This document shows positions 55,470 to 63,266 of a DNA stretch of 64,000 nucleotides, in pieces (the stretch's first letter is position 1; each line of letters begins with the position of its first letter). The translations under genes were made by a program, and so were the position numbers. The stretch is taken from positions 32,253 to 96,252 of the forward strand of contig JAFEAV010000017.1 in NCBI GenBank assembly GCA_018266215.1. The letters are read 5' to 3'. The notes beneath the pieces are model-generated. The model saw only the letters and a program-made list of their open reading frames with translations, made no database searches and was not told the DNA's origin. The stretch is from Cyanobacteria bacterium SZAS LIN-3. Its GTDB lineage: Bacteria > Cyanobacteriota > Vampirovibrionia > Obscuribacterales > Obscuribacteraceae.

Positions 55470-56543
55470 ATGTCAACCAATCAAGCTCAGGCGCTGCGAA
55501 CAGCTTGCTACATCTCTGTAGCAGCTATGCTGATCGGTCTGGCGCTGGCGACAAAGACGCTCATACTGTGCCTGCTGATTGCTCTCATGCTGGCGGCGGC
55601 TATGACTCCGGTGGCCGAATACTGGGAGAAGAAAAAAGTCCCTCGCGCGCTCACTGTCACTATCATCTACGCGATTGTGGTTCTCCTGTATGTCTTTCTG
55701 GGCACGGCACTGTTGCCGGCCATCAAAGAACAGGGCCGCACCCTGGTGCAGAACATCCCCGGCGACATCGAGAAACTGACAATCTGGTACGACAACATGC
55801 TGGCCTTTGCCGGGGACAAAGCGGATCTGGTTAGCTTCTCCCCGGGGGATTCCAAAGAATTCGCCATGAAAGCTTTGAACCGTACCCTCGATATGACGAC
55901 CGGCATTTTCGGCCTGATCTTAAACGCACTATTCGTACTTTTCTTCGCAGCCTACTTCGTTATCCAGGCCAAGGGCATCTGGAAAGAATTATTCCGCTGG
56001 ATCCCCCCATCATTTCACCGCCGAGCGACGTCATTGATTGAACCGCTGCAGGATCGCCTGGGCGGATATGTCAGAGGTCAGATTCTGGTGGCAACAGCAG
56101 TGGCAGCATTTTTTATGATTGGGCTCAGTCTCTTGCACGTAAACTACGCGCTCACACTCGGTGCTGTAGCCGGTTTGCTCAATATCGTGCCCTATATCGG
56201 CTCGTTTGCAGCGGCCCTATTTTCAATACTGGTAGCATTCAATCAAGACCCATGGTTGGGCTTATTTGTAGTCGTACTCTTTGCCGCCGAACAGTGGGTG
56301 GAAAGCAACTTCATCGTGCCCATACTCCTGGGCCGACAGGTCGAATTGCATCCGCTGGCGGTATTGATCGCCATGGTTGTTGGCGCTACTCTGGCCGGCA
56401 TCGCCGGGGCAATCGTAGCCATTCCCATTGTTTCCATCGGCCTTTATCTGGGCGAAGAATTTTACGTTAAGAAGCTGGCCGAAGAGGCAGCAGCACAGGC
56501 ATCAATTGAAGCCGCCACGGCGGTGGACGGCGCGCAGGCTTAG
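55470..56543 (+). CDS. AI-2E family transporter (second copy)
   Basis: A 357-residue membrane exporter of the AI-2E/PerM family, paralogous to the one at 20225. It has about eight spans, the middle periplasmic region (residues 85-145), and the signature LLNIVPYIGSFAAALF and LGRQVELHPLAVLIAMVVGATLAGIAG. The C-terminal tail (AEEAAAQASIEAATAVDG) is Ala-rich. Substrate unknown. The stop overlaps the last 4 bases of the convergent def gene. Confidence 0.92.
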   Translation: MSTNQAQALRTACYISVAAMLIGLALATKTLILCLLIALMLAAAMTPVAEYWEKKKVPRALTVTIIYAIVVLLYVFLGTALLPAIKEQGRTLVQNIPGDIEKLTIWYDNMLAFAGDKADLVSFSPGDSKEFAMKALNRTLDMTTGIFGLILNALFVLFFAAYFVIQAKGIWKELFRWIPPSFHRRATSLIEPLQDRLGGYVRGQILVATAVAAFFMIGLSLLHVNYALTLGAVAGLLNIVPYIGSFAAALFSILVAFNQDPWLGLFVVVLFAAEQWVESNFIVPILLGRQVELHPLAVLIAMVVGATLAGIAGAIVAIPIVSIGLYLGEEFYVKKLAEEAAAQASIEAATAVDGAQA

Positions 56544-57046
56544 CCTTCGTAACGCTTGCGACGAAAGACATCGGTTTTGAGACAACTGACTCTGTCGATA
56601 AACAAGTAACCATCAAGGTGATCGACTTCGTGCTGAATCAGTCTGGCCTCAAAAGCCGTGGCATTGATCTGGCAGGCGACGCCGTCCATATCGACAAAAT
56701 CCACGGTGATACTCTCGGCTCTGGTGACATTGCCGGTCAAATCAGGCACGCTGAGGCAGCCTTCACGGGCGGTGGCACTGCCACTGCTGGACTCAATTAC
56801 AGGATTGATCAAAAAGACACGGCCGTGATTGGCGTTGGGCTTGCGCGCGCGGGTGGCATCAATTAGCACAATGCGCTTTTGAATGCCTAATTGAGGCGCG
56901 GCGATACCGGTGCAGCCGGGGCTGGCCTCCAGTGTGTCCTGCAGATCTTGAATTATTTGCTTGAGCTCGTAGTCACCGATATCGACTTCGGCGGAAACTT
57001 CCTTCAAGCGCGCATCCGGAAAAACCAGTACCTCTCTGACCGCCAT
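56540..57046 (-). CDS. def: Peptide deformylase
   Basis: A 168-residue metalloenzyme that removes the formyl group from new protein N-termini. All three family motifs are present: GCTGIAAPQLG (motif I, with Cys in place of the first x), EGCLSVPDL with the metal-binding Cys, and HEVDHLDG with the two metal-binding His and the catalytic Glu. The ATG lies 1 base after the stop of the ACT-domain gene, and the ribosome-binding GGAG is inside that gene's last codons, so translation is probably coupled. Its 3' end overlaps the AI-2E gene by 4 bp. Confidence 0.96.
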   Translation of the reverse strand: MAVREVLVFPDARLKEVSAEVDIGDYELKQIIQDLQDTLEASPGCTGIAAPQLGIQKRIVLIDATRARKPNANHGRVFLINPVIESSSGSATAREGCLSVPDLTGNVTRAESITVDFVDMDGVACQINATAFEARLIQHEVDHLDGYLFIDRVSCLKTDVFRRKRYEG

Positions 57047-57047
57047 T

Positions 57048-57590
57048 TTAGAGCTCCATCACTTCGATTTCTTCCGCCGAAATCGTCACGCCAAGCTCGG
57101 CGCTGAGAGGAGCGAGCACGCTCTGGACCTTGTGCTCGGTCATTGATTCGGGAGCAGTCGCTTCCAGCAGCATGACAAAAACATCGCCTTTTTCCTGGGT
57201 GATCATTTTGGTCTGCACATCAGTGACGTTCAACCCAAGGAGCGCCAGCTCACGGGTAACCCGCGCCACGATGCCTGTACGGTCTGCACCGTACACCCGC
57301 ACCAGGAAATACCTATCAGCGACCTGTTGTTCGGCCAGGTCTTCGGCATTCAATTCGCGCACTGTAATGGTCAAACCCAGCTCGGATTTTTTGGTTTCCA
57401 GTCCGGCCTTGAAGGCAGCAAAACCTTCGCTGGGCAGCGAAACCATGAGGATAATGGCAAACTCATTGCGCAACTTGGTCATACTGCTGTCCATGAGATT
57501 GCAGCCATGCTGTCCGAGATATTCGGCCAGCTCGGCCACGATGCCGACCCGATCTTTACCGGTACCGCTAATAACGCAAATTGTGGACAT
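57048..57590 (-). CDS. Double ACT-domain regulatory protein (GcvR-like)
   Basis: A 180-residue protein of two ACT domains. The first (about 1-80) begins ICVISGTGKDRVGIVAELAEYL and the second (about 95-175) has YFLVRVYGADRTGIVARVTRELALLGLNVTDVQTK. ACT domains bind amino acids; GcvR-type proteins sense glycine and control the glycine cleavage system, but no glycine cleavage gene is nearby, so the ligand is uncertain. The start at 57590 follows the family's start. It is coupled to def downstream. Confidence 0.9.
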   Translation of the reverse strand: MSTICVISGTGKDRVGIVAELAEYLGQHGCNLMDSSMTKLRNEFAIILMVSLPSEGFAAFKAGLETKKSELGLTITVRELNAEDLAEQQVADRYFLVRVYGADRTGIVARVTRELALLGLNVTDVQTKMITQEKGDVFVMLLEATAPESMTEHKVQSVLAPLSAELGVTISAEEIEVMEL

Positions 57591-57632
57591 ACGAGCCTCG
57601 CAAATGAGCAATCAAACGCTGCATTTTAGCAG

Positions 57633-59477
57633 CTATGTAGCCGCCTGGCGCTGCTCAAGCTCGGTCCAGCGAGTGAAAAGCTTTTCCACTTCCGCCTCAG
57701 CTCGGTGCAGCTCGGCCATGCAATCCTGCAATTTTACGTGATTGCTGGCCAGCTTCGGATCTTCCATGCGCTTTTTAACAGCGGCCACAACCGCCTCGGC
57801 CTGCTCAATTTTATCGTGCATGCCGAGCAGTTCTTTCTTCTCAGATCCGGTCAGGGGCTTCACGGGAGCAGCGGGCTCGGCCACGGGAGCGGGCGCGGCC
57901 TTGATGCGCGCATCGCTCTTGTCTCCCTTGCGTCCTTCTTTTTTCCCACCGGAGCTGCCACGGTTTTGAAAGACCGACTCCCACTGCGGATAGTCGGCAA
58001 AATACTCAGTCCCGCCCTTGCCATCAAGGGCCAGGAGTATGGTGGAAATGCTGTCGAGCATGAAGCGGTCGTGGGTGACAAGCACAATGGCGCCGGGGAA
58101 ATCCTCCAGACTTTCCTCCAGTACCTCCAGCGAAGGTATGTCCAGATCGTTGGTCGGTTCGTCCAGAATCAAAATATCGGCCGGCTGCAGCATCAACCTG
58201 GCAATAAGAATGCGCGCCTGCTCGCCGCCCGACAGATAGCTGACCGGCATGCTGAGCTGATCTGGGCGGAAGAGGAAGCGCTTCGACCAGCTGGCCACAT
58301 GCATCTGTCTGTCGCGGTACACCACGCTATCACCGCTGGGGCAAAGCGCTTGCTTGAGAGTGATGGTTTGATCCAGCTGTTCACGATTCTGGTCGAACCA
58401 GACAATCTTCAGACCATCAGCTCTCTTGACCGTGCCTTTGTCCGGTTGCAGCGTATCGGCAATGATTTTCAGCAAAGTGGTTTTGCCACTGCCATTGGTG
58501 CCGAGCAGGCCGAGCTTCTGCCCGGGCGTCAGAACGATATCGAGATTGCTGAATAACTTTTTGCCGCCCAGGGTTTTCTCAATCCCTTTGCAAACAACAA
58601 GCTCTTTGGTCTTGCGGCCGGAGGCGTTGAAATCAATATTGACGCTGTTGGTCATATTGCTTCTCTGCTTGACATCTTCAAATTCTTCCAGCAATGTCCC
58701 GGCGTCACGAATGCGCTTGGTGGACTTGGTCTGCCGAGCCCTTGCCCCGCGCGCCAACCAGGCCAACTCCCGCCGCACTTTACTGGCCAGGGCCTGCTCT
58801 TCATTGCTCAGAGCGGCAAGATATTCCTGTCGGGCAGTAAGGAAAACACTATATGGCCCCTTGGCACCGAGGTAGCCATCCTTATATTGAGCATTTAGTT
58901 CGATTGTACGGTTTGTGACGTTTTCTAGAAAATTTCGGTCGTGGCTGACGACGACAAAAGCAAACTGCGAGGACTTGAGCAAATCCTCCAGCCAGAGCAC
59001 ACCTTCGAGGTCCAGGTGGTTGGTCGGCTCGTCAAGAAGGAGAAAGTCCGGCTCCTTCACCAGCTCGGCCGCCAGGGCCAGGCGCTTACGCCAACCGCCG
59101 GAAAGGCTTGCCACGTCAGCGTCAAAGTCCTCAAAGCCCATGCGGGTAAGAGTGACCTCGACCCGCGAAAGGCGCTCCCCATCTTCTATATCGAGACCAT
59201 CAAGCGAAGCCGAAACAATCTGGCGCACGGTCATCCCGGCCGGATACTTGTTGTCCTGGCTGACATAGGCCGATCGCAAGAACTTACGCGGGACTACGCT
59301 ACCCTCGTCGGGCTCAATCAGCCCGGTGAGAATCTTAAGTAAAGTTGATTTACCCGAACCATTGGGCCCGATAAGGCCCAGGCGGTCACGATCGTCGACT
59401 GTAAAGCTAATATCTTTGAATAACGGCCGGGCGCTAAAAGACTTGGAAACTGACTGGCAGCTGGTTATAACGGACAT
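57633..59477 (-). CDS. ABC-F family ATPase, Uup-like
   Basis: A 614-residue soluble protein of two ATPase domains without membrane parts. Walker A loops are GPNGSGKS and GTNGSGKT; the signatures LSGGWRKR and LSGGEQAR and Walker B LLDEPTNHLD and LDEPTNDLD are intact. The linker between domains is basic (RRELAWLARGARARQTKSTKR) and the last 70 residues are a coiled coil (EKKELLGMHDKIEQAE...) as in Uup. ABC-F proteins act at ribosomes or on DNA structures. ATG 59477 is chosen for the family start MSVITSCQSVSKSF; longer starts at 59564 and 59516 exist. It diverges from the RRM gene. Confidence 0.92.
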   Translation of the reverse strand: MSVITSCQSVSKSFSARPLFKDISFTVDDRDRLGLIGPNGSGKSTLLKILTGLIEPDEGSVVPRKFLRSAYVSQDNKYPAGMTVRQIVSASLDGLDIEDGERLSRVEVTLTRMGFEDFDADVASLSGGWRKRLALAAELVKEPDFLLLDEPTNHLDLEGVLWLEDLLKSSQFAFVVVSHDRNFLENVTNRTIELNAQYKDGYLGAKGPYSVFLTARQEYLAALSNEEQALASKVRRELAWLARGARARQTKSTKRIRDAGTLLEEFEDVKQRSNMTNSVNIDFNASGRKTKELVVCKGIEKTLGGKKLFSNLDIVLTPGQKLGLLGTNGSGKTTLLKIIADTLQPDKGTVKRADGLKIVWFDQNREQLDQTITLKQALCPSGDSVVYRDRQMHVASWSKRFLFRPDQLSMPVSYLSGGEQARILIARLMLQPADILILDEPTNDLDIPSLEVLEESLEDFPGAIVLVTHDRFMLDSISTILLALDGKGGTEYFADYPQWESVFQNRGSSGGKKEGRKGDKSDARIKAAPAPVAEPAAPVKPLTGSEKKELLGMHDKIEQAEAVVAAVKKRMEDPKLASNHVKLQDCMAELHRAEAEVEKLFTRWTELEQRQAAT

Positions 59478-59577
59478 ATTGGGTTGCCTGATATGAGAAC
59501 TGGGGTAATACCGCATATGTATTGTGAAGTAGATTAGAAATCCACATCTATTATTTTCCCCCAATATAAGTCATACT

Positions 59578-59589
59578 TGACTTGAGTCA
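59578..59589. promoter_or_regulatory. Palindrome TGACT-TG-AGTCA upstream of the RRM gene
   Basis: A 5-bp inverted repeat with a 2-base centre lies in the 170-bp divergent region between the ABC-F and RRM genes, flanked by further AAGTCAT and GGACT half-sites. TTGACT at 59577 could be a -35 element. It may be an operator; the regulator is unknown. Confidence 0.35.
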
Positions 59590-59647
59590 TAAGGACTCCT
59601 GTGCCCAAGATCGTCTTATGGCATAGACTTTTTCAATCCGAGATTAT

Positions 59648-59908
59648 ATGAACACTAAATTATTTGTTGGAAACCTGTCGTACAACCTTACAGAAGCTAA
59701 CCTTGAAGAGCTTTTCGCTAAGTCCGGTAAAGTAGTCTCCGTGGCTATCCCGACTGATCGCGATAGCGGTAAAAAGCGTGGCTTTGCCTTCGTAGAAATG
59801 GGCACTCAAGCTGAAGCTGAAGCCGCCATTGATAGCCTCAACGGTCAGACCGTCGACGGTCGCCAACTGGTCGTTAATGCTTCCAGACCTAAAACCCGCT
59901 CCTACTAA
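59648..59908 (+). CDS. Single-RRM RNA-binding protein (cyanobacterial Rbp type)
   Basis: An 86-residue RNA-binding protein with one RRM: RNP2 is LFVGNL at residues 5-10 and RNP1 is KRGFAFVEM at about 40-48, with the usual aromatic residues. The C-terminal tail is very short (RPKTRSY), unlike the glycine-rich tails of many cyanobacterial Rbp proteins. Cyanobacterial relatives are often cold-induced. A 170-bp upstream region could hold a long leader. A terminator follows. The gene is one of the better clues to the host lineage. Confidence 0.95.
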   Translation: MNTKLFVGNLSYNLTEANLEELFAKSGKVVSVAIPTDRDSGKKRGFAFVEMGTQAEAEAAIDSLNGQTVDGRQLVVNASRPKTRSY

Positions 59909-59933
59909 TTAGGTCGTAACTACATAAAAGATT

Positions 59934-59971
59934 GCCGGATCCTCACTTTGTGAAGGTCCGGCTATTTTTTT
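59934..59971 (+). terminator. Terminator after the RRM gene
   Basis: An imperfect GC-rich hairpin (GCCGGATCCTCAC with GTGAAGGTCCGGC) is followed by TATTTTTTT, a typical Rho-independent terminator 25 bp after the stop. Confidence 0.85.
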
Positions 59972-59988
59972 GTATGGCTATTTAGCAA

Positions 59989-61026
59989 TCAAAAATCGAA
60001 GACCTTGAGAAAATCGTCCTTCATACTCACCACCAGCCATCCTTTCTGAGCGGCGATGGGCAGGACTTTTTCGGCGCCACGGTCATAAGAGTATTCGCGC
60101 GCGGCATCATCGTGATGGATCAAAATCGATAGCGACGGTCCATTGCGATCACCGGCATAGGTGAGCATCTGCGTATCGCCGTCACTGTTGCCGCAAGCAA
60201 TCACCGGCCGCTTGCCGATGTGCCGTGAAATAGTGACGGGCTTATTGCCGTTGATATTGAACACCTGCAGCTTAGGCTGCGCCACAATTTCAGACTTACC
60301 GGATTGGTCCGAATACTCCAGCTCGAGACTGCTGCCGATCACCTGCGAAGAGTCGATGCCGTATTCGCTGCTTGCGTAGCAGCGCATAAAATCTGCCTGG
60401 CCGCCGGAACAGAGATAGATTTTAAAACCATTAGCGCGCAAATAATCAATTAGCTCCAGCATCGGCCGATAATGCAATTTCTTGTAGAGCTGCTTGAAAC
60501 GCTGATGTTTAGCGCTATCCAACCACTGCATGGCGGGCTCGCGCAGGCTTTCCAGACTGGAATGTCCGGCGGCCTGCGCCATGATTTTCATAGACTCGCT
60601 GGTGTGAACATCGAGCAGATCATCATCGCTGCTGTTTAGAAACTTCTGCACCTGCGGATCCGAAGCCCACTCGGGATGCTTGTCCTGCACGGCCCGAGCG
60701 CGATCGCGGGTATAGATTACTTCGAAGAAAGCGGGCTTTTCACAGAGGATGGTGCCGTCGTTATCAAAGGTGGCATATCGGTCCTCTAGCGGGACAAAGT
60801 TTTTGCTTTTGGGATCGACAACATCTTTGACGAAATTGACGATGCGCTCCTTTGCCCTGCCATCAGCCCAGGACCTGAGCGGATCGCCTTTATGAACGCC
60901 ACTTTTGTAGCTCTCGACAGCAAGGGGCGAGTGGCCACTTGTAACTGTGCTATCAGCCAGTGCCCCGCGGGTTTGCATGGATAATACAAGACCAAGGGCC
61001 AGAGCAAGCGACAGATAGTTTTTCAT
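59989..61026 (-). CDS. Secreted HAD-family phosphatase
   Basis: A 345-residue exported hydrolase with a signal peptide (about 1-25, GALADS). HAD motif I is FDNDGTILCEKP with Asp nucleophile and general acid; motif II is the Ser of YLCSGG; motif III Lys is likely in the ISRHIGKRP region; motif IV is CGNSDGD. The DNDGT-x-x-CEKP type is a well-known group of exported HAD phosphatases. The substrate is unknown, possibly phosphomonoesters or phosphoserine. The gene's end is 18 bp from the RRM terminator and it diverges from the small gene at 61202. Confidence 0.9.
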   Translation of the reverse strand: MKNYLSLALALGLVLSMQTRGALADSTVTSGHSPLAVESYKSGVHKGDPLRSWADGRAKERIVNFVKDVVDPKSKNFVPLEDRYATFDNDGTILCEKPAFFEVIYTRDRARAVQDKHPEWASDPQVQKFLNSSDDDLLDVHTSESMKIMAQAAGHSSLESLREPAMQWLDSAKHQRFKQLYKKLHYRPMLELIDYLRANGFKIYLCSGGQADFMRCYASSEYGIDSSQVIGSSLELEYSDQSGKSEIVAQPKLQVFNINGNKPVTISRHIGKRPVIACGNSDGDTQMLTYAGDRNGPSLSILIHHDDAAREYSYDRGAEKVLPIAAQKGWLVVSMKDDFLKVFDF

Positions 61027-61201
61027 GGAGAATACCCGGGAAACGAAGCCATAATTTTAGCAGCGGATAGTCAGGAGCCGACCAGACTTATATAGCCTGG
61101 ATACACCAGGAGACCACGATAATTCCCAGCCCTTGAATATAGAAGTTTGATTTATGCGATCAATAATGTAAGCTGATAGACGACGGTCAGGAGGAAATAC
61201 A

Positions 61202-61414
61202 GTGGCTAAGAAAGTCGACGCAGATGCACCGCCCGCATTAATTATTGAGTTCAAGACGCCCCAGGGCGAGGTTTGGGCAACCATCACCGCCGAGGGACGT
61301 GAGTTTAAGACTGGTTCCACCGGATTTTACGCTAACGGCAAAATCAAAAACCCGAAGAACGGCATGCCGTATCAGGTTGGCGCCAACATCATTTTGGTAG
61401 GCAGCAAAGAGTAG
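61202..61414 (+). CDS. Small protein of unknown function
   Basis: A 70-residue cytoplasmic-looking protein, probably a compact beta-rich fold (LIIEFKTPQGEVWATITAEG, then STGFYANGKIKNPKNG). It starts at GTG behind a strong AGGAGGA. No homologue is known to me; the clean start and the terminator-like hairpin downstream support it being a real gene. Confidence 0.7.
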   Translation: MAKKVDADAPPALIIEFKTPQGEVWATITAEGREFKTGSTGFYANGKIKNPKNGMPYQVGANIILVGSKE

Positions 61415-61434
61415 TATCTATTTACAAGTTACCA

Positions 61435-61468
61435 ATATAGCCGGTCGCACATATGCGATCGGCTATAT
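61435..61468. terminator. Long hairpin between convergent genes
   Basis: A 15-bp stem (61435-61449 with 61454-61468, one G-T wobble) and a 4-base loop lie between the convergent small gene and the Asn/Gly/Trp-rich gene. No long T-run is present. It may end both transcripts. Confidence 0.55.
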
Positions 61469-61511
61469 CAGCTTTAAGGCAGGAGTTTGGTGAGTTAAAA
61501 GAAATCGAGAG

Positions 61512-61832
61512 TTACCAGAACCGGCGGTGGTGGTGATGATGGTGGCGCCAGCCATTGCCCCAACCATTTCCCCAGCCGTTGTTGCCCCAGCCGTTGCCAT
61601 TACCCCAGCCGTTACCCCAACCATTGTTATTGCAACCACCGCGGTTGCCGAAATAGTTGTTGTAACCACCGTAGTTGCCGTAACCGCCATAATTGTTATA
61701 GCCGTTTCCAACAAGGCGATCTATAAAGGTGGGGCCACCACGACCGTACCACCCCTGGGCGTTAGCGCTTCCTACAGTCGGGCCAACAAGTGCACAGAGC
61801 GCAAGGGCCGTTGCCAAAATGTATTTTTTCAT
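61512..61832 (-). CDS. Secreted Asn/Gly/Trp-rich protein with a six-His run
   Basis: A 106-residue exported protein with a signal peptide (about 1-25, GSANAQG). The rest is low complexity: Tyr/Gly/Asn repeats (YNNYGGYGNYGGYNNYFGN) followed by repeated NGWGNGWG units, then a run of six His between Arg residues and a final RRFW. Such tails suggest metal binding or a structural surface protein. One Cys is in RGGCNNN. The antisense frame across this gene is an artefact of the repeats. A glycine-zipper gene lies just upstream on the same strand. Confidence 0.82.
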   Translation of the reverse strand: MKKYILATALALCALVGPTVGSANAQGWYGRGGPTFIDRLVGNGYNNYGGYGNYGGYNNYFGNRGGCNNNGWGNGWGNGNGWGNNGWGNGWGNGWRHHHHHHRRFW

Positions 61833-61902
61833 AGTCCTTTCCTCCCGCGAGGGATACGTGTGTCACACGTGGACTCAACTCAGACTTTGATTGAAAGCTC
61901 GG

Positions 61903-62388
61903 TTAAAGTCCGTGCACCAGCAAGCCCGTAGCCAGGCCGGTCGCAGCGCCTACACCGGCTGTGCGAGCGGTCGTGCCATGGAACCTGCCGCCGGCTAGAC
62001 CGAGGCCTAGGCCGACCATGGTACCGGTGGCGATGTTGTTTACGATGGGATGCCTTTGCATTGTGTAAGACGAACGGAGAAGTCCGGTACCTGCACCGGC
62101 CCCCGCGCCTATGACAGCGCCCCTGAGTACGCCACGTCCGGTGAGCAGACCGGTAATGGCACCAGCGGCAGTACCAACACCAGCTCCGATTGTCGCCGAT
62201 CTCATTTTAGGATGAGTGGAGATGTAATCGTGGAACGTGATGGGCTGCGGCTGATAGACCGGTGGGTGATAGGTTTGCTGGTAATTACTTGCGGTGCGAT
62301 CATTATATGCGAGGGCACCGGGAACAGCGGGCAAACAGCACAACATCGAGACTATGACTGGAACCGCTTTGCGAATAATAGGATTCAT
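61903..62388 (-). CDS. Secreted glycine-zipper protein (paralogue)
   Basis: A 161-residue exported protein with a signal peptide (about 1-27, PGALAY). A short Gln/Pro/Tyr linker (YHPPVYQPQPITFHD) leads into a glycine-zipper domain of the same pattern as at 53092: HPKMRSATIGAGVGTAAGAI, RSSYTMQRHPIVNNIATGTM and GAATGLATGLLVHG. The two copies share this whole domain but differ in their N-terminal parts. It probably packs in a membrane or forms oligomers. It lies 70 bp upstream of the Asn/Gly/Trp-rich gene. Confidence 0.87.
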   Translation of the reverse strand: MNPIIRKAVPVIVSMLCCLPAVPGALAYNDRTASNYQQTYHPPVYQPQPITFHDYISTHPKMRSATIGAGVGTAAGAITGLLTGRGVLRGAVIGAGAGAGTGLLRSSYTMQRHPIVNNIATGTMVGLGLGLAGGRFHGTTARTAGVGAATGLATGLLVHGL

Positions 62389-62577
62389 GATTCACACCTT
62401 TCTGGGTTCAAAATATTGGTCTAGAGGCAGTGCCCTGTTTGACCACAGACCCATGTTAGATCCAGATGTGTGAGTGTTTTGTGAGGATTGAAAAATTATC
62501 TCGTTATCAGACTCGGGACAAAGAACCTGACGGGATGAGCTTCTCTGTAGACGATAAACAACCGCAAAATTTGCTGA

Positions 62578-63159
62578 TCATTGATGCTGAAGTTGCTCGT
62601 ACCTGTCTATGCGTACGGGCTGTCCCGGGCGGTGCACGATGACGGCATAAAGAATATTGGCCGGGGGATTACGCGAAACGAACTTGAAGGCTATGCCTTG
62701 TTTTTGCTCGTCATAATAATCGACGAAACCATTTAGAGACTGACACGGTATTTTTTTGAGATTTTTATAGGCAGCCGCGATTGCAGCCATGCTCGACTTG
62801 CAGGAGATACCACCAGCAGTGGCAGGCACGGGAGCGGTGCAATTGATCTGAATCAATTTGCCGGTCTTATCATAGAAGTAGCGCAAATTGGGATTTTGCT
62901 TGGGTGGGCGCTCCCGCCACTCGGCATACTCCACATTGATGCCGTCGGACAGAGTGTATTTACCGTCCATATTGCCCGAGATTTTCCGCACCTGCGCCTT
63001 AGTCATCCCCAGGGTCATAGTGCCGAGCCCAATCCCGGGGCGGATTGTATGGTCTTCATCGGCGGCGCCTGCGGCAGAGGCCGAGGGTGCAAAAAACACG
63101 CAGACTGCAGCAGCCTGCAGGAAAAACAAAGGGAGCGCTCTCTTAACCATGTACTTCAA
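62578..63159 (-). CDS. Secreted protein of unknown function
   Basis: A 193-residue exported protein with a signal peptide (about 1-29, SASAAG). The mature part has GIGLGTMTLGMTKAQVRKISG, a pattern seen in small beta-rich secreted proteins such as those with a SmpA/BamE-like start, but not enough for a firm call. A Cys pair (INCTAP, ISCKSS) may form a disulfide, and a third Cys is in IPCQSL. The TTG at 63159 lies near AAGG; ATG 63150 is an alternative. It diverges from the partial gene at 63267. Confidence 0.68.
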   Translation of the reverse strand: MKYMVKRALPLFFLQAAAVCVFFAPSASAAGAADEDHTIRPGIGLGTMTLGMTKAQVRKISGNMDGKYTLSDGINVEYAEWRERPPKQNPNLRYFYDKTGKLIQINCTAPVPATAGGISCKSSMAAIAAAYKNLKKIPCQSLNGFVDYYDEQKQGIAFKFVSRNPPANILYAVIVHRPGQPVRIDRYEQLQHQ

Positions 63160-63266
63160 CTGCCTTCTAGAGATTATTGGCCAGAAACAGTATAGAATAC
63201 CCGCGGCTCTAATGTTTTAGGAGCGCGGCCCCCCGGTATTTGTACCAGCACCAGTCAGGTCGAGAA

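Noticed and set aside
61057..61320. 87-codon minus-strand frame upstream of the secreted HAD phosphatase
   Set aside because: It runs antisense across the small GTG-start gene, which has a strong ribosome site, and shows no convincing protein features.
61527..61931. Val/Ala/Thr-rich frame antisense to the His/Trp-rich gene
   Set aside because: It is made only by the complement of the repeated codons and lacks a start signal.
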